This document shows, piece by piece, positions 33,550 through 43,837 of a stretch of 64,000 bases of DNA. The stretch's first letter is position 1, and each line of letters begins with the position of its first letter. The DNA comes from Corynebacterium pseudogenitalium (GTDB lineage: Bacteria > Actinomycetota > Actinomycetes > Mycobacteriales > Mycobacteriaceae): the NCBI RefSeq assembly GCF_024453815.1, contig NZ_CP072934.1, positions 1,736,001 to 1,800,000 on the forward strand, given 5' to 3'. The translations under genes and the position numbers were made by a program. Under the pieces are notes generated by a model, which saw only the letters and a list, made by a program, of their open reading frames with translations, was not told the origin of the DNA and made no database searches.

Positions 33550-34491
33550 TTAGCGGTACCGAACCTGATCAACAAAGCGGCCAAAAGAGTCTGCCACCTG
33601 GTCATCCCAACGGTTCCACCGCAGGAAGTACTGGCCGTGGGTACCGCCCGTCGGGGCAGCGGCCCGCAGGACCTGGACGGAAAGATCGCACACTGCGTCC
33701 AGCGGCAAGCAGTAGTTGACCTTGTTGCGGGTCGCACCCGCGGTGCGGGTGTTAAACGGCAGGAAGCCAAGCATGCCGCCTGCACCGCCGTTTGCCACGC
33801 CCACCGTGCCAGCATCACGCGCGGCAGTCATCGGGTTGCCAAAGTAGACAACGCCCGCTAGCTTGCCGCGGCGTGCCAGCTCACGCTCGTGCTCCAGCAG
33901 GATCATCGCGCCCTGTGAGTAGCCGGACAGCACGTACTTCGGATGGCACCCGCTCGCGCGTTCGTAGTCGTTCACCAGCGCCATCACGCCAGTGCGCCCA
34001 ATGTTGACGGAGTCCATAAAGTCCGTGCCAGCCTGTCGCGCCATCGTAAACAACGGCACCGCGTACTGGATAGCCAAACCCAGCGCCTGCAGCAGCGTCG
34101 CGGGTGCTGCAACGGAAGGGATATCATAATCCGGGTAAATCGCTGGGTAGTAGCGCGGCTCCATACCGAGGACTTCCACGTCTTTCATCAGGGAGTTCCC
34201 GCCGTGAGTGGCACGGTAGCGCGACTCCGAATAGCGAAGGAAAGCGCGAATGGTCTCCCCCTCCCAACCATTCGAAGTCCACGGGGCTTCCCCGGCATAG
34301 CGTGTTCGGTAAATCTGGTTATTCTGACCGGAGCCGCGTGCAGCGATTACCGCGACCGAAGGGCACCGCTGCTGGGCGGTCGCTTCCTCCGTCGGCAGCA
34401 CGGGGGTAACCACCGCAGCTGCTGCTGCGACGAACGCAACTGCAGTCACGGGTAGCCGACGACGGAAAAACGTACGCATTTTGCGGAACAC
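33550..34491 (-). CDS. Secreted cutinase-family serine esterase
   Basis: 313 residues. A long positively charged signal peptide (FFRRRLPVTAVAFVAAAAAVVTPV) is followed by RCPSVAVIAARGSGQNNQ and the nucleophile motif VLSGYSQGAMIL, with Asp in LPLDAVCDLS and His in GGTHGQYF. Mycobacterial and corynebacterial cutinase-like proteins act on lipid esters, some on trehalose mycolates. TACACT on the minus strand near 34555 could be its -10; a hairpin (34515-34538) lies in the resulting leader. Confidence 0.9.
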   Translation of the reverse strand: MFRKMRTFFRRRLPVTAVAFVAAAAAVVTPVLPTEEATAQQRCPSVAVIAARGSGQNNQIYRTRYAGEAPWTSNGWEGETIRAFLRYSESRYRATHGGNSLMKDVEVLGMEPRYYPAIYPDYDIPSVAAPATLLQALGLAIQYAVPLFTMARQAGTDFMDSVNIGRTGVMALVNDYERASGCHPKYVLSGYSQGAMILLEHERELARRGKLAGVVYFGNPMTAARDAGTVGVANGGAGGMLGFLPFNTRTAGATRNKVNYCLPLDAVCDLSVQVLRAAAPTGGTHGQYFLRWNRWDDQVADSFGRFVDQVRYR

Positions 34492-34514
34492 TATGCACCT
34501 TCTCTATGGATGAG

Positions 34515-34538
34515 TCACACCCCGGACTCCGGGTGTGA
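34515..34538. other. Palindromic hairpin between proA and the cutinase gene
   Basis: TCACACCC ... GGGTGTGA with an eight-base centre. It could be the proA 3' hairpin or a structure in the cutinase mRNA leader. No T run follows on either strand, so a classical intrinsic terminator is unlikely. Confidence 0.5.
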
Positions 34539-34577
34539 AGAAACTGCGCATTAGTGTAGCCCGCCCACACCATTTTC

Positions 34578-35843
34578 CTAACTTCGAGTCTGCCCGCTGC
34601 CCTCCAGGATCCACTTCGTGCTTGTCAGTTCAGGCAGCGCCATTGGTCCACGTGCGTGCAGTTTCTGGGTAGAGATCCCGATCTCTGCACCCATGCCGTA
34701 TTGCTCGCCATCCGTAAACGCGGTCGAGGCATTGAGCATGATGGCTGCCGAATCCACGTGGTCCGCGAAGTACTGCAGCACGCGCGCATCAGTGGCGACC
34801 ACGGCTTCCGTGTGCCCCGAGGAGTAGCGTGCGATGTGCTTCGCGGCCTCCTCAACGCCGTCGACGACACCGACGGCAACGTCCATCGAAAGGTACTCCT
34901 CCGCCCAATCGTGCTCGTCGGCCTCGACTACGTCGCAAGCCCCGAACGCACCAAGTGCTGCCGGGTCCCCGTGGACGGTCACGTCGGCGTCCTGCAGTGC
35001 CTTTACGACGGCCAGCTTGTCCGCATCCGGCAACGCCGCGTCAAGCAGCACCGTTTCGGTCGCGTTGCACACCGACACCCGGCGCGTCTTGCCATTGACG
35101 ACAATGTCGGTCGCCTGCTGAATGTCCGCTGAAGCATCCACGTATACGTGGCAGTTGCCAGTGCCGGTCTCGATGGTTGGCACGGTTGCTTGGGTAACGA
35201 CGGCGTCGATAAGCCGGGCGCTGCCGCGCGGAATGACCACATCGACGAGGCCGCGTGCCGTGATGAGCGCGGTGACGGAGTCGTGCGAGTCGCTCGGCAG
35301 CAGCTGGACCGCCTCGGTTGGCAGCCCCTCCTTCGCCAGCACGTCCTGCAGCACCGCGACCAGCGCCGCGTTCGAATGCGCCGCCGACTTCGAACCACGC
35401 AGCAGTGCCACGTTGCCTGACTTCAGCGCCAGGCCAAACGCATCGACCGTGACGTTCGGGCGGGCCTCGTAGACCATGCCCATCACGCCGAGCGGCACGC
35501 GAACCTGGCGCATCCGGATCCCGTTGTACATCGTGCCGCCGCGCACCACATCCCCAACTGGGTCGTGGAGGCTCGCGACCTGACGCAGTCCGTCCGCGAT
35601 GCCCGCGATGCGTTGCTCATCCAGCGCGAGCCTGTCTACCAACGCTTCGTCCATGCCAGCCGCGCGGCCTTCCTCGATGTCGCGGGCGTTGGCCTGCAGA
35701 ATCTCCGCAGTACGTGCTTCCAGCGCCTGCGCCGCGTGCTGCAGCACAGCGTTTTTGCGGACGGTCGGTAGCGTCGCGATCACCGGCGCCACCTGCTTCG
35801 CAGCCTTCGCCAACTGCAGTACCTGAGCTTCGATAGTCGTCAT
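34578..35843 (-). CDS. proA: Gamma-glutamyl phosphate reductase
   Basis: 421 residues. The ALDH-fold enzyme shows [31 protein letters not shown] cofactor region (~125-150), [13 protein letters not shown] and the catalytic Cys in [14 protein letters not shown] (~256). It makes glutamate semialdehyde from the product of ProB. The ATG overlaps the stop of the upstream hydroxyacid dehydrogenase by one base (TAATG), so the proB-dehydrogenase-proA block is one unit, as in C. glutamicum. Confidence 0.96.
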   Translation of the reverse strand: MTTIEAQVLQLAKAAKQVAPVIATLPTVRKNAVLQHAAQALEARTAEILQANARDIEEGRAAGMDEALVDRLALDEQRIAGIADGLRQVASLHDPVGDVVRGGTMYNGIRMRQVRVPLGVMGMVYEARPNVTVDAFGLALKSGNVALLRGSKSAAHSNAALVAVLQDVLAKEGLPTEAVQLLPSDSHDSVTALITARGLVDVVIPRGSARLIDAVVTQATVPTIETGTGNCHVYVDASADIQQATDIVVNGKTRRVSVCNATETVLLDAALPDADKLAVVKALQDADVTVHGDPAALGAFGACDVVEADEHDWAEEYLSMDVAVGVVDGVEEAAKHIARYSSGHTEAVVATDARVLQYFADHVDSAAIMLNASTAFTDGEQYGMGAEIGISTQKLHARGPMALPELTSTKWILEGSGQTRS

Positions 35844-36751
35844 TAGTATCCTTCCTCCACATCAATCTGCGTCGGCAACGGGCGGCCCTCTTGCAGTGCC
35901 TCCCAGTTTCGGCGTGTCAGTTCACCCACGCGCGCTTGCATGTAGCGCGGGATGTTCGCGGTGTGCGGGGTAATCAGGCAGCGGTCCATCTGCCACAGCG
36001 GGTGATCCTCCGGCAGCGGCTCAGGGTCCGTCACGTCCAGGCCAGCGCCAGCAATCGTGCCATCCTGCAGGGCCTTGGTCAGCGCCTCCGTATCAATCAG
36101 TGGGCCACGGCCAACGTTGACCACCACCGCGTTCGGCTTCATCGCGCGCAGCACCTCCGCGTTGACGAGGTGGTGCGTCTGCTTCGTCAGTGGCGCGATG
36201 AGCACGAAGTAGTCCGCCTCCGACCACACATCCTGCGCCTCGGACATCGCCACGGTGCGTTTGGCCCCCGGCACCGGGTTGCCGGAGCGGTTCACCGCAA
36301 TAATCTCCGGCCCGAACGGCTCGAGGAAGCGGATCAGCATCTTACCGATGCCACCCGCCCCAATCACCGCGACCTTCTTGTTGTCGAACAGGTAGTCCGT
36401 CTCCTCGTTGAGCTGCCTGTCGTTCCACTGCGGCGTCACCGCCTTGTGCCGGTGCAGCACCCCCAACAGCAGCGCCAGTGCCGCCTCGGCCACAGTGTCG
36501 TCGTATATCCCGGCGGCATTAGCCACCGGCACATCGACATCGAGCACCCCTGCCTCTACCAGCTTTTCGACGCCCGCATACGCCACCTGCACAAGCTTCA
36601 CGCTCGGCGGTAATTCCTCTGGGAAATCTTCCGGATTCCCGCGAAACACCAACACGTCTGGAGACTCGTCGAGGTCCACAAACGTGTGGCCGTGATCTGT
36701 CAGGTCATCGACGACTGCGTCCCAAGGTTTCGGTAAGAATGCAAATTTCAT
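35843..36751 (-). CDS. D-isomer-specific 2-hydroxyacid dehydrogenase
   Basis: 302 residues. The NAD-binding motif is [17 protein letters not shown] (~130-146), followed by [14 protein letters not shown] and the catalytic His region [11 protein letters not shown]. The substrate is unknown. This gene sits between proB and proA also in C. glutamicum (described there as unkdh), though it has no known role in proline synthesis. ATG 36751 has TAGGTT (minus strand, 36764-36759) seven bases upstream, so it may also be transcribed on its own as a leaderless mRNA. Confidence 0.9.
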   Translation of the reverse strand: MKFAFLPKPWDAVVDDLTDHGHTFVDLDESPDVLVFRGNPEDFPEELPPSVKLVQVAYAGVEKLVEAGVLDVDVPVANAAGIYDDTVAEAALALLLGVLHRHKAVTPQWNDRQLNEETDYLFDNKKVAVIGAGGIGKMLIRFLEPFGPEIIAVNRSGNPVPGAKRTVAMSEAQDVWSEADYFVLIAPLTKQTHHLVNAEVLRAMKPNAVVVNVGRGPLIDTEALTKALQDGTIAGAGLDVTDPEPLPEDHPLWQMDRCLITPHTANIPRYMQARVGELTRRNWEALQEGRPLPTQIDVEEGY

Positions 36752-36772
36752 GCACCCCAACCTAGCGTGTAT

Positions 36773-37909
36773 TTACAGACGGGTGGCGAAATTTGATAAA
36801 TAGTCGGCGTGCACGACGGGTTTGCGCTGCCCTTCCGGCAGCTCATCCGTGTGCTTGCCCAGCATGCCGGCAAGCTCCGCGGCATCATACGCAACCTCGC
36901 CGCGCCCGACGGCTTCCGAATCGGGCCCCAGGATCTCCACGATGTCACCGGCGTGGAAGTCCCCCTCGATGTCGGTGATACCCACCGCGAGTAAGCTCGT
37001 GCCCCCACTGGTGACGGCCTGCACGGCGCCTTTATCCAGGCGCAGCACGCCTTCAGCGTCCGCGGCGTAGAGCGCCCAGAATTTCCATGCCCTAAGCGTT
37101 GACTGCTCACGGGTGTGGAATACGGTTCCGCAGCTTGCGTCCTGCAGCGCCTGCGAGATTTTGGTCGCGCTGGTCAGCAGCACTGGCACTCCGCCGCGGG
37201 CTGCGAGCCGCGCCGCCGACACCTTCGCCGCCATCCCCCCGGTCCCGAGCGCACCACCGTCACCGGCCACGACGCCCTCGAGGTCAGCGCCGGTGCGGAC
37301 CTCAGAGACAAAGCGCGCGCTCGGGTCGGCCGGGTTGCGGTCGTAGAGGCCGTCGACGTCTGAAAGCAACACGAGCGCATCGGCTCCGATGAGCGTCGCC
37401 ACAATCGCCGAGAGCCTGTCGTTATCGCCGAAGCGCATCTCGGAGGTCGCCACCGTGTCGTTCTCGTTCACGATCGGCACAGTGCCCAGCTGCCGCAGCC
37501 TGTCGATCGTGCGCTGGGCGTTCCGCGCGCGCTCCCGCACGCCGGCATCGGCCTGCGTCAGCAGCACCTGGCCCACCGTGCGGCCATGCCGAGCAAAGGA
37601 AGCACCCCACTCCTGCGCGAGGTGCACCTGCCCCACGGCCGCGGCGGCCTGCTTCGTCGCAAGGTCGCGCGGGCGCGTTCGCAGCCCCAGAGGGCTCATG
37701 CCCGCCGCGATCGCGCCGGAGGACACCACCACGACGTCGGTGCCCGCATCCATGCGGTCCACCAGCGCATCAACGAGGCGGTCAATCTTGACCCTGCTCA
37801 CCGAGGAATCCTCATTGACCAGTGAGGAGGTACCAAGCTTGACGACGACCCGCTTCGCACCAGCAATGTGCTCGCGAAGCTGCGCCTCCGTAGTTGTTGC
37901 TGCGTTCAT
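36773..37909 (-). CDS. proB: Glutamate 5-kinase
   Basis: 378 residues. The amino-acid-kinase domain has [10 protein letters not shown] (~21-30), [31 protein letters not shown] and [12 protein letters not shown]; a C-terminal PUA domain (from ~285) is present. It phosphorylates glutamate and is the feedback-controlled first step of proline synthesis. ATG 37909 has TACACT (minus strand, 37923-37918) eight bases upstream and no Shine-Dalgarno: leaderless. Confidence 0.96.
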   Translation of the reverse strand: MNAATTTEAQLREHIAGAKRVVVKLGTSSLVNEDSSVSRVKIDRLVDALVDRMDAGTDVVVVSSGAIAAGMSPLGLRTRPRDLATKQAAAAVGQVHLAQEWGASFARHGRTVGQVLLTQADAGVRERARNAQRTIDRLRQLGTVPIVNENDTVATSEMRFGDNDRLSAIVATLIGADALVLLSDVDGLYDRNPADPSARFVSEVRTGADLEGVVAGDGGALGTGGMAAKVSAARLAARGGVPVLLTSATKISQALQDASCGTVFHTREQSTLRAWKFWALYAADAEGVLRLDKGAVQAVTSGGTSLLAVGITDIEGDFHAGDIVEILGPDSEAVGRGEVAYDAAELAGMLGKHTDELPEGQRKPVVHADYLSNFATRL

Positions 37910-37926
37910 AGCAGCTCAGTGTAGCG

Positions 37927-39447
37927 CTAACCCTGCCAACGTTCCCGGTCGGCTGTCTCCCCGTCGCCGAAATCGAACTCGTCGATAAGGCCGCGGCGCG
38001 CCTGGGACGCGCGCTTGCGCTCCGATGCGGACGCGCGCGTGGTGTCGTAGAGTCGGGCGTCCTGGCCACGTCCCGCCATGGTTGGGTCACCCGCTCGCGA
38101 TGGCTCCCAATCAAACGAGATCTCGCCGATGGTGACGGTGTCACCCTCCTTCGCGCCGATCTTGCGCAACTGGTCCTCCACGCCGGCCTTGTTCAGGCGG
38201 TCCGAGAGGTAGCCGACCGCCTCGTCGTTTTCGAAGTCGGTCTGGCGAATCCAGCGCTCCGCCTTCTCGCCAGTGACCAGCCAGCCGCCCGGCCACATCG
38301 GGTCAGGAACAACTTCGATGCCGCCCTCCTGCGCGTGCCCACGGCGCCTTGGCGCAACCGCCTTCGGTCGCAGCACCTCCGTAGGAGTTGCCTTCTCGGC
38401 TTTCACGCGACGCTTCCTGGCACGCTCCACGATGTTCCACAGCGCCCACTTCAGCGGGTCAAGGCCCTCGCGGGTCGCGGTGGAGATCATGTATACATCC
38501 CAGCCGAACTTTTCCTTGATGTCGTCCTCCAAGAACTCCGCGAGCTCCCGGGCCTCCGGCACGTCCATCTTGTTCAGCACAACGATGCGAGGGCGCTCAC
38601 GCAGGTCACCGAGACCAGAGTCCAGGTCAAGCTGGTCGGCGTAGGAGTCAAGCTCGTGCTCGAGCGCCTCAATGTCAGAGATCGGATCGCGCCCCGGCTC
38701 CATCGTGGCCACGTCCACGATGTGCGCGAGCACCGCGGTGCGCTCGATGTGGCGCAGGAAGTCCAGACCCAGGCCCTTGCCCTGGCTCGCGCCAGGGATC
38801 AGGCCGGGCACGTCCGCGATAGTGTACGTATCGTCGCCGACGTTGACCACGCCAAGGTTCGGAGCGAGCGTCGTAAAGGGGTAATCCGCGATCTTCGGCT
38901 TCGCGGCCGAAAGCACCGAAATCAGCGAGGACTTCCCCGCCGACGGGAACCCCACTAGCCCCACATCCGCCATGGACTTCAGCTCGAGGATCAAGTCGTG
39001 TGCTTCGCCAGGCTCACCCTTGAGCGCGAAGCCCGGGGCCTTCCGCTTCGCGGTGGCAAGAGCCGCGTTGCCCAACCCACCGAAGCCGCCTTCAGCCGCA
39101 AGGAAACGAGTACCCGGCACCGTCAGGTCGGCGAGGATTTCCCCGTCCTCACTACGCACAACGGTTCCAACTGGGACCTCCAAGATAAGGTCCTCTCCGC
39201 GGGCGCCGTTTCGGTGATCACCCTCGCCATTGCCGCCGCGCTTCGCCTTAACGTGCGGGCGGTACTGGAAGTCCAACAGCGTGTGCACCTGGTTGGATAC
39301 CTCCAGCACGATATCGCCGCCGTGGCCGCCGTTGCCACCATCCGGCCCGCCGAGGGGTTTGAATTTTTCGCGGTGGACAGAGACACAGCCATGTCCGCCG
39401 TCACCGGCCTGGAGGTGCAGCACCGCGCGGTCAACAAATTGGGCCAT
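37927..39447 (-). CDS. obgE: Obg/CgtA GTPase
   Basis: 506 residues. Domains in order: glycine-rich Obg fold ([20 protein letters not shown] to ~158), G domain with G1 GFPSAGKSS (~166) and LNKMD, an OCT domain (~330-430) and an extra ~70-residue charged C-terminal tail ending [15 protein letters not shown], as in other actinobacteria. It takes part in 50S assembly and stress control. The rpmA terminator lies upstream, and GGAAGG precedes ATG 39447. Confidence 0.96.
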   Translation of the reverse strand: MAQFVDRAVLHLQAGDGGHGCVSVHREKFKPLGGPDGGNGGHGGDIVLEVSNQVHTLLDFQYRPHVKAKRGGNGEGDHRNGARGEDLILEVPVGTVVRSEDGEILADLTVPGTRFLAAEGGFGGLGNAALATAKRKAPGFALKGEPGEAHDLILELKSMADVGLVGFPSAGKSSLISVLSAAKPKIADYPFTTLAPNLGVVNVGDDTYTIADVPGLIPGASQGKGLGLDFLRHIERTAVLAHIVDVATMEPGRDPISDIEALEHELDSYADQLDLDSGLGDLRERPRIVVLNKMDVPEARELAEFLEDDIKEKFGWDVYMISTATREGLDPLKWALWNIVERARKRRVKAEKATPTEVLRPKAVAPRRRGHAQEGGIEVVPDPMWPGGWLVTGEKAERWIRQTDFENDEAVGYLSDRLNKAGVEDQLRKIGAKEGDTVTIGEISFDWEPSRAGDPTMAGRGQDARLYDTTRASASERKRASQARRGLIDEFDFGDGETADRERWQG

Positions 39448-39506
39448 TAGTTCCGCCTTCCTTGCAAAAGAGTTCTAGTAGTGGAGGGTACCGGGTTGTG
39501 GGAAAG

Positions 39507-39543
39507 AAAAACACCGCGCACCCGGTCGGGGTGTGCGGTGTTT
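39507..39543 (-). terminator. Intrinsic terminator after rpmA
   Basis: On the minus strand AAACACCGC...GCGGTGTTT with inner pairs forms a long GC-rich stem followed by TTTTTC. It closes the rplU-rpmA operon, about 17 bases after the rpmA stop. Confidence 0.85.
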
Positions 39544-39559
39544 CAAGTATTGCTACGGG

Positions 39560-39880
39560 TTACGCAGTTTCCTGTGCGACGCCAGCTGCCTCTGCAGCCT
39601 CGAGCACCTCTGCCGAAACGCCTTCGCCGTCCGCTGGGACGATGTTGACGATGCGACGGTTGCGCTTAATGCCGAACTGGACTGCGCCAGCTGCCAGTGC
39701 GAACAGCGTGTCGTCGCCACCGCGGCCGACGTTGTCGCCTGGGTGGAACTTGGTGCCGCGCTGACGAACGAGGATCTCGCCCGCCTTTACCTGCTGACCA
39801 CCGAAACGCTTCACACCGAGGCGCTTCGACTCTGAGTCACGACCGTTCGTGGAGCTGGATGCACCCTTCTTGTGTGCCAT
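39560..39880 (-). CDS. rpmA: 50S ribosomal protein L27
   Basis: 106 residues, about 18 longer than the E. coli protein because of an Ala/Glu-rich C-terminal tail ([22 protein letters not shown]). The core [22 protein letters not shown]...[22 protein letters not shown] is diagnostic; no Firmicute-type cleaved N-terminal extension is present. It lies near the peptidyl-transferase centre. Confidence 0.97.
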   Translation of the reverse strand: MAHKKGASSSTNGRDSESKRLGVKRFGGQQVKAGEILVRQRGTKFHPGDNVGRGGDDTLFALAAGAVQFGIKRNRRIVNIVPADGEGVSAEVLEAAEAAGVAQETA

Positions 39881-39905
39881 GTCTGAATCTCCTTAGATGG
39901 AAGTC

Positions 39906-40211
39906 TTACTTGATACCAGTGATCTTGATGGTTGTCTGTGGCTGACGGTGGCCCTGGCGGACCTTGTAGCCGGTCTTGTTCTTGTACTTCAGAATGTCGA
40001 CCTTCTTGCCTTTGCCGTGCTCGACAATCTCAGCCTCAACAGAAACCTTGGACAAAGCATCAGGGCCTGCGGTGACATCCGCGCCATCGACGAGCAGAAC
40101 CGGGGTGAGGGCAACCTTGTCGCCCGCTTCACCCTCGATCTTCTCGACCTTGACTAGGTCGCCTTCGGCAACCTTGTACTGCTTGCCGCCAGTCTTGACG
40201 ATCGCGTACAT
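39906..40211 (-). CDS. rplU: 50S ribosomal protein L21
   Basis: 101 residues, normal size. [24 protein letters not shown] and [24 protein letters not shown] are the family start and end. Cotranscribed with rpmA 25 bases downstream. Confidence 0.97.
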   Translation of the reverse strand: MYAIVKTGGKQYKVAEGDLVKVEKIEGEAGDKVALTPVLLVDGADVTAGPDALSKVSVEAEIVEHGKGKKVDILKYKNKTGYKVRQGHRQPQTTIKITGIK

Positions 40212-40377
40212 AGAGGGTTACCCCTTATCTAAACTCGTTGTGTCTCCCCGCATGCACAGAAGACAGTTGGTACAGTTCTCTAGCGCTTTGTGGCCTTTCG
40301 CGTTCCACCGTGCCTGCATGCGTAAACGGCGCGGCTTCACAGCCCAAAACAGCGACTGTCAAATACTACACAGAAGC

Positions 40378-40401
40378 GGGTGCGATTATCAAACCGCACC
40401 C
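40378..40401 (-). terminator. GC-rich hairpin after rne
   Basis: GGGTGCG ... CGCACCC lies 10 bases after the rne stop (minus strand). No T run follows, so this is either a weak terminator or a 3' stability hairpin. Confidence 0.4.
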
Positions 40402-40411
40402 CACTGCTCCT

Positions 40412-43135
40412 CTATTTGGAAGAGGTTCGGCGTGTCGCGCGTCGCCGCCTGCGCCGCGCACTCGCCTTCGACTCCTGTTTCTTCGTCGCAGGCTTGGTTG
40501 CCTTCTGCTTCGTTTCCTTCGCCTTCGGCTGCTCCTGCTGCTGCGGCTGGGACGTCTTGCGCACTGCGCGCCGACGCCCGCGCCGGCGAGGAGACTCCGT
40601 CACCTTCGCCTTCGGCTGCTCTTGCGCTTCCTCGCGTGGAGCTTCCTTCACAGGTTCCTTAACGTGCTCCTGGCGTTCGAAATCTTCGCGCTTTGGCTTG
40701 TGGTCCGAACGGGAGTTACCGCGGGTCGCTCGCTTCCGGCGCGGGGAGCGCTCGAAGGCGTCGACGGCCTCCTCGTACGTCTGCTCGGACTTGCCTTTCT
40801 CCTGAGCCTGCTCCTGCGGTTTGTCCTGTGGCTTGTCCTGTTCCTGCGCGCGCCCACGCCCGCGGCTCGTGCCTCGACGTCCACGGCGGCGCGAACCGGA
40901 CTCGCGCTTGGAGGATTCACCTACTGTAGGCGGCTTCGGCTCGTCGTTGTCCTCGTGTGCTTCATTGTCTTCGGACACAACCGAGCCGACCAGCTCGTCG
41001 ATAGCCTTTTCGTCCAGCTTGCTGCGGCGCTTCTCCTCCGCTTTCTTGTTGGAACGCTCGCCGTTCGACTTCCCGCGACGCTTGCCGCGGCCACCGCGGT
41101 GCTGCAGGTCGTCTTCCTCCGGGTTGTACGTCGCGTGCTCTACAGGCTCCTCGGTGATGATCACACCGCGGCCACCACAGCACTCGCACGGCTTGGAGTA
41201 GGTCTCAAGCAGACCATCGCCGAGCTTCTTGCGGGTCAGCTGCACCAGGCCGAGCGAGGTGACCTCGGAGACCTGGTGGCGGGAGCGATCACGGCCCAGC
41301 GTTTCCTTCAGGCGACGCAGCACCAGCTCCTTGTTTTCATCCAGGATCATGTCAATGAAGTCGATGACCACCATGCCGCCGATGTCGCGCAGGCGCAGCT
41401 GGCGGACGACTTCCTCCGCGGCCTCCAAATTGTTCGCGGTGACCGTCTCCTCGAGGTTGCCGCCGGAGCCAGTGAATTTGCCGGTGTTGACGTCAATCAC
41501 CGTCATGGCCTCGGTGCGCTCAATAACGAGCGTGCCGCCCGACGGCAGCCACACCACGCGGGCAAGCGCCTTCTGGACCTGCTCGTCGATGCGATGCTCC
41601 GCAAAGGCGTCGGCACCGTCGTGTTCGGAGCGGTCAAACTTGGTCACGCGGTCCAACAGGTCAGGCGCGACGGACTGCAGGTAAGCGTGCGCAATGTTGT
41701 AGGACTTCTTGCCGTCGATGATCAACTCAGAGAAGTCCTCGTTGAAGACGTCGCGGACGACGCGGACGATCAGGCGCGGCTCTTCGTAGAGCAGCACCGG
41801 GCGCGAGCCCTTCCCGTTCTTCGCGGCTTCTGCCTTTTCCTGCACCATTTCCCACTGTTTGTGCAGGCGCTGGACGTCCTCAGCAATCGCTTCCTTCGAC
41901 ATGCCCTCGGCAGCCGTACGAATAATCGCCCCACCCTTGCCAGGCACAACCTCGTTGAGGATGCCCTTGAGGCGCTTGCGTTCGGTGACGGGCAGCTTGC
42001 GGGAGATCCCAGCGTTACGGCCACCCGGCACGTACACGAGGAAACGTCCGGCCAGCGAAATGTGCGTTGTCAGGCGAGCACCCTTGTGCCCGTTAATATC
42101 CTTCGAGACCTGCACCATCACCTGGTCGCCGGACTTCAGTGCGTGCTCAATCCTGCGCTTCTTTCCGCCAAGCTTCGCAGCCTTCCAGTCAACCTCGCTG
42201 GCGTAGAGCACCGCGTTGCGCCCGGTTCCGATGTCGATGAACGCCGCTTCCATGCCCGGCAGCACGTTCTGGACACGGCCCATGTAAATATTGCCGATGA
42301 TCGACGCGTTATCGTCCGTGGACACAAAGTGCTCCGCAAGCAGCCCGTCTTCCAGGACCGCTACCTGCGTGATGCGGCCTGGGCCGTCGTTGCGGTCGCG
42401 CTCGCGCACCACCATCGTGCGGTGCACCGACTCGCGCCGCGCAAGGAATTCCGCCTCAGAAACAATACGGGAGCGCTGGCGCTCCGCTTCTCGACGCTCA
42501 CTCCGCCGACGACGCTGCGCCTCCAGACGGGCGGAACCGCTGATCCCCTTCGGCTCGTCAATAACCTCGACCTTAGGTTCTTCCTCCTTGGGCTCCTCAA
42601 CTTCACCCTTCGGTGCGGCATCCTCATCCGCTTCCTTCGGTTCGGAGGTGCGCACTGCTCGGCGGCGCTTTGGACGCGTCGGCGCCTTGAAGATCGGCGC
42701 GTATTCGACCGTTGCTTCCTCTTCAGGATCGGGCTCCGGCTCTTGTTCGGGCTCCGGTTCTGGTTCCGGCTCTGGTGTTGGTTCCGGCTCCGGCTCGTCG
42801 GCGACCTCGAAGGTGGCGTCGACTTTCTCCTCGATCTGGTGGATTTCGTTTTCTACGTCCTTGCGCACCCGCTCGCGGATCTTTTCGTCGCTGCTATCCT
42901 TCGACTTCTTCGCCTCAGCCTTATCCGCGGGCTGCTGCAGCGCATCGATGACCTTCTCGGCTTCCTCCCGAGTAACCGAGGACTGCGCAACCTTTGTAAT
43001 TCCCAACTCAGTCAGCGCGACGACAACGTCCTTCGACGCCACCCCCAACGCCTTCGCGAGCTGGAACACCCGCATTTTGTCTTTCAGGGTTGATCGATCA
43101 AAGTCCTGAATTTCGGTATGAGATTTTTTCGCCAC
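40412..43135 (-). CDS. rne: Ribonuclease E/G with IF2_N-like N-terminal domain
   Basis: 907 residues from GTG 43135 (TAGGAGC upstream). Domains in order: a short segment resembling the IF-2 N-terminal module (MRVFQLAKALGVASKDVVVALTELG, ~21-45); an acidic Glu-Pro repeat (~105-135); an Arg/Glu linker; S1 domain (IIGNIYMGRVQNVLPGMEAAFIDIG); catalytic DNase-I-like region with metal Asp in TVIDVNTGKF and MVVIDFIDM; a zinc-link-like CECCGGRG; and a long basic tail ending in Arg-rich KASARRRRRRATRRTSSK. It processes rRNA and degrades mRNA. The catalytic core sits mid-protein, as known for actinobacterial RNase E/G. Confidence 0.94.
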   Translation of the reverse strand: MAKKSHTEIQDFDRSTLKDKMRVFQLAKALGVASKDVVVALTELGITKVAQSSVTREEAEKVIDALQQPADKAEAKKSKDSSDEKIRERVRKDVENEIHQIEEKVDATFEVADEPEPEPTPEPEPEPEPEQEPEPDPEEEATVEYAPIFKAPTRPKRRRAVRTSEPKEADEDAAPKGEVEEPKEEEPKVEVIDEPKGISGSARLEAQRRRRSERREAERQRSRIVSEAEFLARRESVHRTMVVRERDRNDGPGRITQVAVLEDGLLAEHFVSTDDNASIIGNIYMGRVQNVLPGMEAAFIDIGTGRNAVLYASEVDWKAAKLGGKKRRIEHALKSGDQVMVQVSKDINGHKGARLTTHISLAGRFLVYVPGGRNAGISRKLPVTERKRLKGILNEVVPGKGGAIIRTAAEGMSKEAIAEDVQRLHKQWEMVQEKAEAAKNGKGSRPVLLYEEPRLIVRVVRDVFNEDFSELIIDGKKSYNIAHAYLQSVAPDLLDRVTKFDRSEHDGADAFAEHRIDEQVQKALARVVWLPSGGTLVIERTEAMTVIDVNTGKFTGSGGNLEETVTANNLEAAEEVVRQLRLRDIGGMVVIDFIDMILDENKELVLRRLKETLGRDRSRHQVSEVTSLGLVQLTRKKLGDGLLETYSKPCECCGGRGVIITEEPVEHATYNPEEDDLQHRGGRGKRRGKSNGERSNKKAEEKRRSKLDEKAIDELVGSVVSEDNEAHEDNDEPKPPTVGESSKRESGSRRRGRRGTSRGRGRAQEQDKPQDKPQEQAQEKGKSEQTYEEAVDAFERSPRRKRATRGNSRSDHKPKREDFERQEHVKEPVKEAPREEAQEQPKAKVTESPRRRGRRRAVRKTSQPQQQEQPKAKETKQKATKPATKKQESKASARRRRRRATRRTSSK

Positions 43136-43302
43136 GTACGTGCTCCTATATTTTTGCATCTGCAAGCTGCGTCAACCGGGCGCGAAGCCGTTGCCGCTGC
43201 CACACGGCTGACACACGTTCCTACAGAAAGTTGTAAAAAGCTTGCCTCCATTGTGACACACGACGCCGACTGCGCCTATTTCAGCATCGCTGCCAACACA
43301 AC

Positions 43303-43339
43303 AAAACCGCCCACCCTGCCATGTACAGCAGGATGGGCG
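43303..43339 (-). terminator. Intrinsic terminator after ndk
   Basis: On the minus strand CGCCCATCCTGC-loop-GCAGGGTGGGCG (one mismatch in twelve pairs) is followed by GTTTTGTT. It begins 16 bases after the ndk stop and separates ndk from rne. Confidence 0.82.
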
Positions 43340-43354
43340 ATTGAAGCGTGGTTC

Positions 43355-43765
43355 TTACTTGTTCGGGAACCAGATTGCGATCTCGCGCTCGGCGGACTCT
43401 GGGGAGTCGGAACCGTGGACGACGTTCTCGCCGACAGTGAGGGCGAAGTCGCCGCGGATAGTACCAGGGGTTGCCTTGGCAACCGGGTCGGTGCCGCCGG
43501 CGAGCTGGCGCCAAGCCTCGATAGCGCGCTCGCCCTCGACGATGCCTGCTACCAGCGGAGCAGAGGTGATGAAGTCAACGAGTTCACCGAAGAACGGCTT
43601 GTCCTTGTGCTCTGCGTAGTGCTTCTCTGCGGTCTCGCGGTCTGCGGTGCGCAGGTCCATCTCGACCAGCTTGAGGCCCTTACGCTCAATGCGGGAGATG
43701 ATCTCTCCGACGTGGCCGTTTGCAACGCCGTCTGGCTTAATCAAAATCAGTGTACGTTCAGTCAT
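43355..43765 (-). CDS. ndk: Nucleoside diphosphate kinase
   Basis: 136 residues, normal size. [14 protein letters not shown] at the start and the active-site His117 in [10 protein letters not shown] are clear. It equilibrates nucleoside tri- and diphosphates. The upstream sequence has both GGAG and a TAGGGT (minus strand, 43779-43774) eight bases before the ATG. Confidence 0.98.
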   Translation of the reverse strand: MTERTLILIKPDGVANGHVGEIISRIERKGLKLVEMDLRTADRETAEKHYAEHKDKPFFGELVDFITSAPLVAGIVEGERAIEAWRQLAGGTDPVAKATPGTIRGDFALTVGENVVHGSDSPESAEREIAIWFPNK

Positions 43766-43837
43766 GTCTCCATACCCTACTAAACAACAACCACCGGGTG
43801 CGAACATCTTGATGTGGGGGTGATTAAAGTTTGCTCC

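Noticed and set aside
40238..43093. A 951-codon open frame on the plus strand
   Set aside because: It lies fully antisense to rne and has Arg/Leu/His-rich composition typical of GC-rich shadow frames; no start signal or domain.
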